Below are positions 45,985 through 48,974 of a stretch of DNA of 48,974 nucleotides, one piece after another. Location of the stretch: positions 1 through 48,974 of the forward strand of contig JAIRKT010000052.1 of the NCBI GenBank assembly GCA_031259965.1. Reading direction: 5' to 3'. This stretch comes from Christensenellaceae bacterium. Lineage in GTDB: Bacteria; Bacillota; Clostridia; Christensenellales; DTU072. Each line of letters starts with the position of its first letter. Position 1 is the stretch's first letter. The translations under genes and the position numbers were made by a program. The notes beneath the pieces were generated by a model. That model worked only from the letters and a program-made list of their open reading frames with translations, made no database searches and was not told where the DNA came from.

Positions 45985-47028
45985 TTAACTATAATCAACT
46001 TTACCAAAATAGTACATATCTTTTTTTTCTGTTGCGTAACAAGTAATTGATACTTTGGTTGCGCCTTTTTTAATTTCAGTTAAATTCACATGCCCACCTG
46101 ATCTAGTTAAAAACCAAAACATATCATCACTGTAGCGCAGAAATTCACTATCTACAGATGCAGCAACAATTAAAGCATTGTTTCCCTTTTGTTTTATAGC
46201 TGTTAGTAAAGCGTCATTTTCTATAAAAGAACTTATTTCATGCATTCCTTTTATGTCATTGCCACCATCAGCATCATAATTTTCATTTGCATTTTTTTCG
46301 CCATCATTATACACAGCCAAAAACTCATTAAATGGTGAATACATTATAATGCTCGTAAGCGCCCCCACATCTAATGCTTCTTGAGCTACTGTATTATACC
46401 ACTGAATTTGACTTTGATGTAAAGGCTGTAAAACCTTATTATCATCTAACCTACCACTATCAATGAAAATAATACGATGCCTCTCATTATCCTTGTCATC
46501 AAAAAGACGTATATAATAATTTGCTGTCCCCTCAATATTTCTTGTGTCCGCTATTATAAATGTGCTAAACTTGTTAAATTCCAAAACAAGAGCTTTAGAA
46601 GAACCTTTTAAAACGCCATCCTTTTCGCCATTTACAAAAGTAAAACTTTGATTTCGAGACTGAAATATATTAGCTAGATTTTTCAGTGCATTAAGCTTAT
46701 TATAACCTTTTTGTGATTCTTCAGAATTAAATACATTTCCATTGAGCACAACTAAATCAAATGGGTTGTTGTTATCTAATATTTCAGCTATACCTTCAAG
46801 AGTCTTATTCTCTTCATCCGTGTCTGTTCCAGTAAGAAGAAGGTCATTAAATATTAGCATCTCAAAATCTTCATTCCTATTTAGACTAAATTTAGGATAT
46901 TCTAAATCATAAATATGCTCATAATCTTTATCAGACACACCTTCTAACATGTCTCCATCCGAACATGCGAATAAAAAAACGGGAATAGTAAATATTAAAA
47001 CCACAATCAAAATACATTTATTAAACAT
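45985..47028 (-). CDS. lipoprotein with a degenerate calcineurin-like phosphoesterase domain
   Basis: Predicted lipoprotein of 347 residues: signal peptide with lipobox LFAC, Cys22. The mature part follows the layout of purple-acid-phosphatase/Dcr2-like metallophosphoesterases, but the metal-ligand motifs are altered. DxH is MLIFNDLLLTG, the GD motif is LVVLNGNVF, GNHD is replaced by NGEKDG, the His of the later HxP-like motif is Tyr (MYSPFNEF), and the final GHxH position reads IVAASVDSEF. QSQIQWYNTVAQEA matches the conserved QxxWL helix of that group. I infer a catalytically inactive, perhaps binding or scaffold, surface protein. Start at 47028 has AAAGGAG eight bases upstream. Single gene; TTGTAT-16-TATAAT promoter at 47199-47226. 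Confidence 0.75.
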   Translation of the reverse strand: MFNKCILIVVLIFTIPVFLFACSDGDMLEGVSDKDYEHIYDLEYPKFSLNRNEDFEMLIFNDLLLTGTDTDEENKTLEGIAEILDNNNPFDLVVLNGNVFNSEESQKGYNKLNALKNLANIFQSRNQSFTFVNGEKDGVLKGSSKALVLEFNKFSTFIIADTRNIEGTANYYIRLFDDKDNERHRIIFIDSGRLDDNKVLQPLHQSQIQWYNTVAQEALDVGALTSIIMYSPFNEFLAVYNDGEKNANENYDADGGNDIKGMHEISSFIENDALLTAIKQKGNNALIVAASVDSEFLRYSDDMFWFLTRSGGHVNLTEIKKGATKVSITCYATEKKDMYYFGKVDYS

Positions 47029-47198
47029 GTATTTATCTCCTTTATTGTACATTAACTATATTTATAATTTGTAAGTGTCTTCAAACACTTTTGTCGATTG
47101 CTTAAGTCTTTGAATATTTAGATTAAATCTTGTAAAAACATTCTAGAGTTTGCATTTCGTTGTTTAATTTGTTCTTTTTGATATAAATTTTTGACAAT

Positions 47199-47226
47199 AT
47201 TATATCATATTATTGCGAAAATACAA
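47199..47226 (-). promoter_or_regulatory. predicted promoter of the phosphoesterase-like lipoprotein gene
   Basis: On the minus strand TTGTAT (47221-47226), 16 bases, TATAAT (47199-47204). The predicted start near 47192 leaves a 165-base AT-rich leader. Confidence 0.5.
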
Positions 47227-47430
47227 AATTTACTCTTGATTAAACTAGTTCATAGGCTTTTTAATCATTCATTTTATAATAACAACCTTTTGTGGAGCAC
47301 TCTATATCTAATTTTATCTGTGCTTATTAAATGTCATATTTGATTTAATTTTTTTAAGCACTACACTTACTCTGATAATAAACTTTTTAAGTTTTTTGAT
47401 GAATGCTGAGCAAAATTAGCGTAAATTTAA
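47227..47430. other. divergent intergenic core
   Basis: AT-rich DNA between the lipoprotein promoter and the thiT promoter. No frame, repeat or motif noted. Confidence 0.4.
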
Positions 47431-47459
47431 TTGACAAAACTACCTTTCTCTAGTAAAAT
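47431..47459 (+). promoter_or_regulatory. promoter of the TPP riboswitch-thiT transcript
   Basis: TTGACA (47431-47436), 17 bases, TAAAAT (47454-47459). The predicted start is near 47466, about 15 bases before the riboswitch. Confidence 0.75.
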
Positions 47460-47479
47460 ATCTTTATCAAAATTTAAAA

Positions 47480-47558
47480 CCGCTAGGGGTGACGATAAAA
47501 TCGTCTGAGATTATACCCTTTGAACTTGATTGAGTTTGTACTCGCGAAAGGATAGCAT
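47480..47558 (+). ncRNA. TPP (THI-box) riboswitch
   Basis: Thiamine-pyrophosphate aptamer. The diagnostic blocks are in order: AGGGGTG, CTGAGATTATACCC, TTTGAACTTGAT, and CGCGAAAGGATAGC. The closing P1 stem pairs GCTA (47482-47485) with TAGC (47553-47556). It is followed by an intrinsic terminator and then thiT, so TPP binding should switch off thiamine uptake. Confidence 0.95.
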
Positions 47559-47575
47559 CATGCTGGATTTATAAA

Positions 47576-47605
47576 AGCTCAAGAATATGTCTCTTGGGCT
47601 TTTTT
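47576..47605 (+). terminator. riboswitch-controlled intrinsic terminator
   Basis: AGCTCAAGA (47576-47584) and TCTTGGGCT (47592-47600) form a nine-pair stem with a seven-base loop, followed by a T run to 47605. It lies between the TPP aptamer and the thiT start, the standard expression platform. Confidence 0.88.
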
Positions 47606-47662
47606 GATACACAAGCTAAATTTTTTAAGTAGAAAACTGCAAGTTTTGCGGTGGAGGCATTT

Positions 47663-48772
47663 ATGTTAGAACAAACCATTAAAATGCTGGTCTACCTTAC
47701 GTCAGCAGTTCTCGTCGTTATCATCGGCGTAGGTATTTTTGTTAATTATCGTAAAAAAGAACAGCTCCCCGCTTTTGGAAAATATGCCACAGGTATAGCC
47801 ATTGGCTTTTCACTCGCAACAGGAGCAATTCTGATGTTTCAGTCGTGGACAGAAATTGAAATGGGGACATGGGGCGTTGAGGCCAGAGCATTTTACCCAA
47901 TTCTCGCGCTTTTTTTGTTTGCAATAGCACTTATAATCGCTGGTGTTTTTATAGCCCAATTAAAAAACAAAATACTCAAACCCTATACTATTGCATCGTT
48001 TGCTTCAGTTGGAATTTATGTGATTATATTGCTCATAGTTAATCCATTTAGACGTGATGATGGTAGTGAATATACTTCTGGAGAAATGGGAGGCATGATT
48101 GGATTTGTTGTTTTCGCCACCTTATTGCTTATTTTCACACCCTTTCTCCTAGGCAAAAAAACTTCTGACAAGACACATACAAAATCGGTTGTCTACGGTG
48201 CTGTCTGTATTGCATTAAGTTTTGCTTTGTCTTATATAAAATTGTTTAGTATGCCGCTAGGTGGATCTATTACTTTTGCAGGTCTTTTGCCTCTAATTTT
48301 ATATTCATTTATGTTTGGTATACGAAAAGGAGTTGTGGCGGGAGTTATATCTGGCACGTTGCAATTCATTCAGGAACCCTATTTCTTGGACACCTGGCAA
48401 TTTCTTTTAGAATATCCCCTTGCATTTGGAATGATAGGTTTAGCTGGTGTATTTAAAGAAATTAAGTTGTTCAAGCAAAGCTTAATTCCGCAATTTGTGC
48501 TAGGTTCAATAACCGTTGGCATTTTAAGATTTTTCTGTCATTTTGTAGCAGGCGTGTTTGTTTGGAACATGTACACACCTTCTGAAATGAGTAATGGTTT
48601 ATATAGTTTTTTCTATAATGCGCCTTATGTGTTTGTTGATATTGCCATCACAATGGTAGCCGGTTGTCTCTTGTTAGCATCTAAAAATATTCGATCAATT
48701 CTTAATGAAATCAACAAAACCGTCGTTAACGAAAGAATTGAAGCGCCAACTACCAACGCAAGTGAAAATTAA
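47663..48772 (+). CDS. thiT: energy-coupled thiamine transporter ThiT with N-terminal membrane extension
   Basis: S-component of an ECF transporter for thiamine; it docks with shared EcfA/A'/T modules encoded elsewhere. The C-terminal 175-345 is ThiT: YIKLFSMPLGGSITFAGLLPLILYSFMFGIRKG, LLEYPLAFGMIGLAGVF, RFFCHFVAGVFVW with the thiamine-contact His, and YNAPYVFVD with the conserved Tyr-Asn. The first 165 residues add about five membrane spans not found in ordinary ThiT (about 190 residues), so the 369-residue product is about double length. GGAGG lies five bases before the ATG at 47663. Expression is controlled by the TPP riboswitch and terminator upstream. A strong terminator follows. Confidence 0.9.
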   Translation: MLEQTIKMLVYLTSAVLVVIIGVGIFVNYRKKEQLPAFGKYATGIAIGFSLATGAILMFQSWTEIEMGTWGVEARAFYPILALFLFAIALIIAGVFIAQLKNKILKPYTIASFASVGIYVIILLIVNPFRRDDGSEYTSGEMGGMIGFVVFATLLLIFTPFLLGKKTSDKTHTKSVVYGAVCIALSFALSYIKLFSMPLGGSITFAGLLPLILYSFMFGIRKGVVAGVISGTLQFIQEPYFLDTWQFLLEYPLAFGMIGLAGVFKEIKLFKQSLIPQFVLGSITVGILRFFCHFVAGVFVWNMYTPSEMSNGLYSFFYNAPYVFVDIAITMVAGCLLLASKNIRSILNEINKTVVNERIEAPTTNASEN

Positions 48773-48800
48773 TTAACATGTGAAATGTAGGATATTCAAA

Positions 48801-48829
48801 AAAGCGAGTGTTTTATACTCGCTTTTTTT
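48801..48829 (+). terminator. intrinsic terminator of thiT
   Basis: AAAGCGAGT (48801-48809) and ACTCGCTTT (48817-48825) form a nine-pair stem with a seven-base loop and a run of seven T, starting 29 bases after the thiT stop. Confidence 0.92.
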
Positions 48830-48974
48830 GTTTTTGCAATAATAATATTTTTTTTTAAGGGGACAACCAAAAACCTCGTTTTTATGAGTTAAAAATCTCT
48901 AATATTTTTTTGCATTTGTTTTTTTGTAATTTTTTCATGTTAAAAATTTCAATTTATCATTTTTTTTGCATTTG

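Overview
The window comes from the chromosome of an AT-rich, low-GC Gram-positive bacterium, most likely an uncultured member of the Clostridia. The signs are AAGGAG-type ribosome binding sites, TTGACA/TATAAT promoters, frequent TTG/GTG start candidates, an anaerobe-type V/A-ATPase operon, formate-tetrahydrofolate ligase, an ECF-type thiamine transporter behind a TPP riboswitch, and lipoproteins with Cys lipoboxes. Intergenic DNA is unusually long (several gaps of 0.4-1 kb) and holds relics: truncated transposases, small degraded reading frames and a dispersed repeat. I saw no tRNA, rRNA or CRISPR array.

Layout. 1-1440: 3'-truncated DDE transposase (minus). 1441-5513: minus-strand operon of a D-2-hydroxyacid (glycerate-type) dehydrogenase, Ppx/GppA phosphatase, Maf pyrophosphatase and a divergent MreB-like actin. 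5963-8306: an anchored SGNH hydrolase facing a ComEC-like channel protein that lacks the nuclease domain. 8307-9286: a long AT-rich leader with a strong promoter. 9287-13683: a large SARP/BTAD-type regulator overlapping an RNA methyltransferase-like gene, then an RluA pseudouridine synthase. 13934-15274: CCA-adding enzyme on a predicted leaderless transcript. 16104-19190: AI-2E family membrane protein, a degenerate dehydroquinate-synthase-fold protein and a HAD-IIA phosphatase. 19414-28294: complete V/A-type ATPase operon (H-I-K-E-C-F then A-B-D). The c-ring subunit carries the residues that bind Na+ in Enterococcus hirae NtpK. 28365-30397: AAA/DUF4143 ATPase, a transposase N-terminal fragment and one copy of the dispersed repeat. 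30882-35086: tandem surface proteins with seven RCC1 repeats each and a shared, unrecognised Ser/Thr-rich N-terminal domain. 36082-39633: AMP-forming acyl-CoA synthetase and fhs. 40024-41746: recX and branched-chain aminotransferase. 42694-45783: aminotransferase-tyrS-yigZ operon. 45985-47028: lipoprotein with a metallophosphoesterase fold whose metal ligands appear lost. 47431-48829: promoter, TPP riboswitch, terminator, thiT with an extra N-terminal membrane half, terminator.

Most of the window is core metabolism, translation support and bioenergetics. The least explained parts are the RCC1 pair, the pseudo-phosphatase lipoprotein, the ~70-90 nt repeat at 15911 and 30329, and the recurrence of ATG codons almost exactly at predicted transcription starts (the cca gene itself and several mini-ORFs). 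No single new multi-gene system stands out clearly; the RCC1 pair is the best candidate for undescribed biology.
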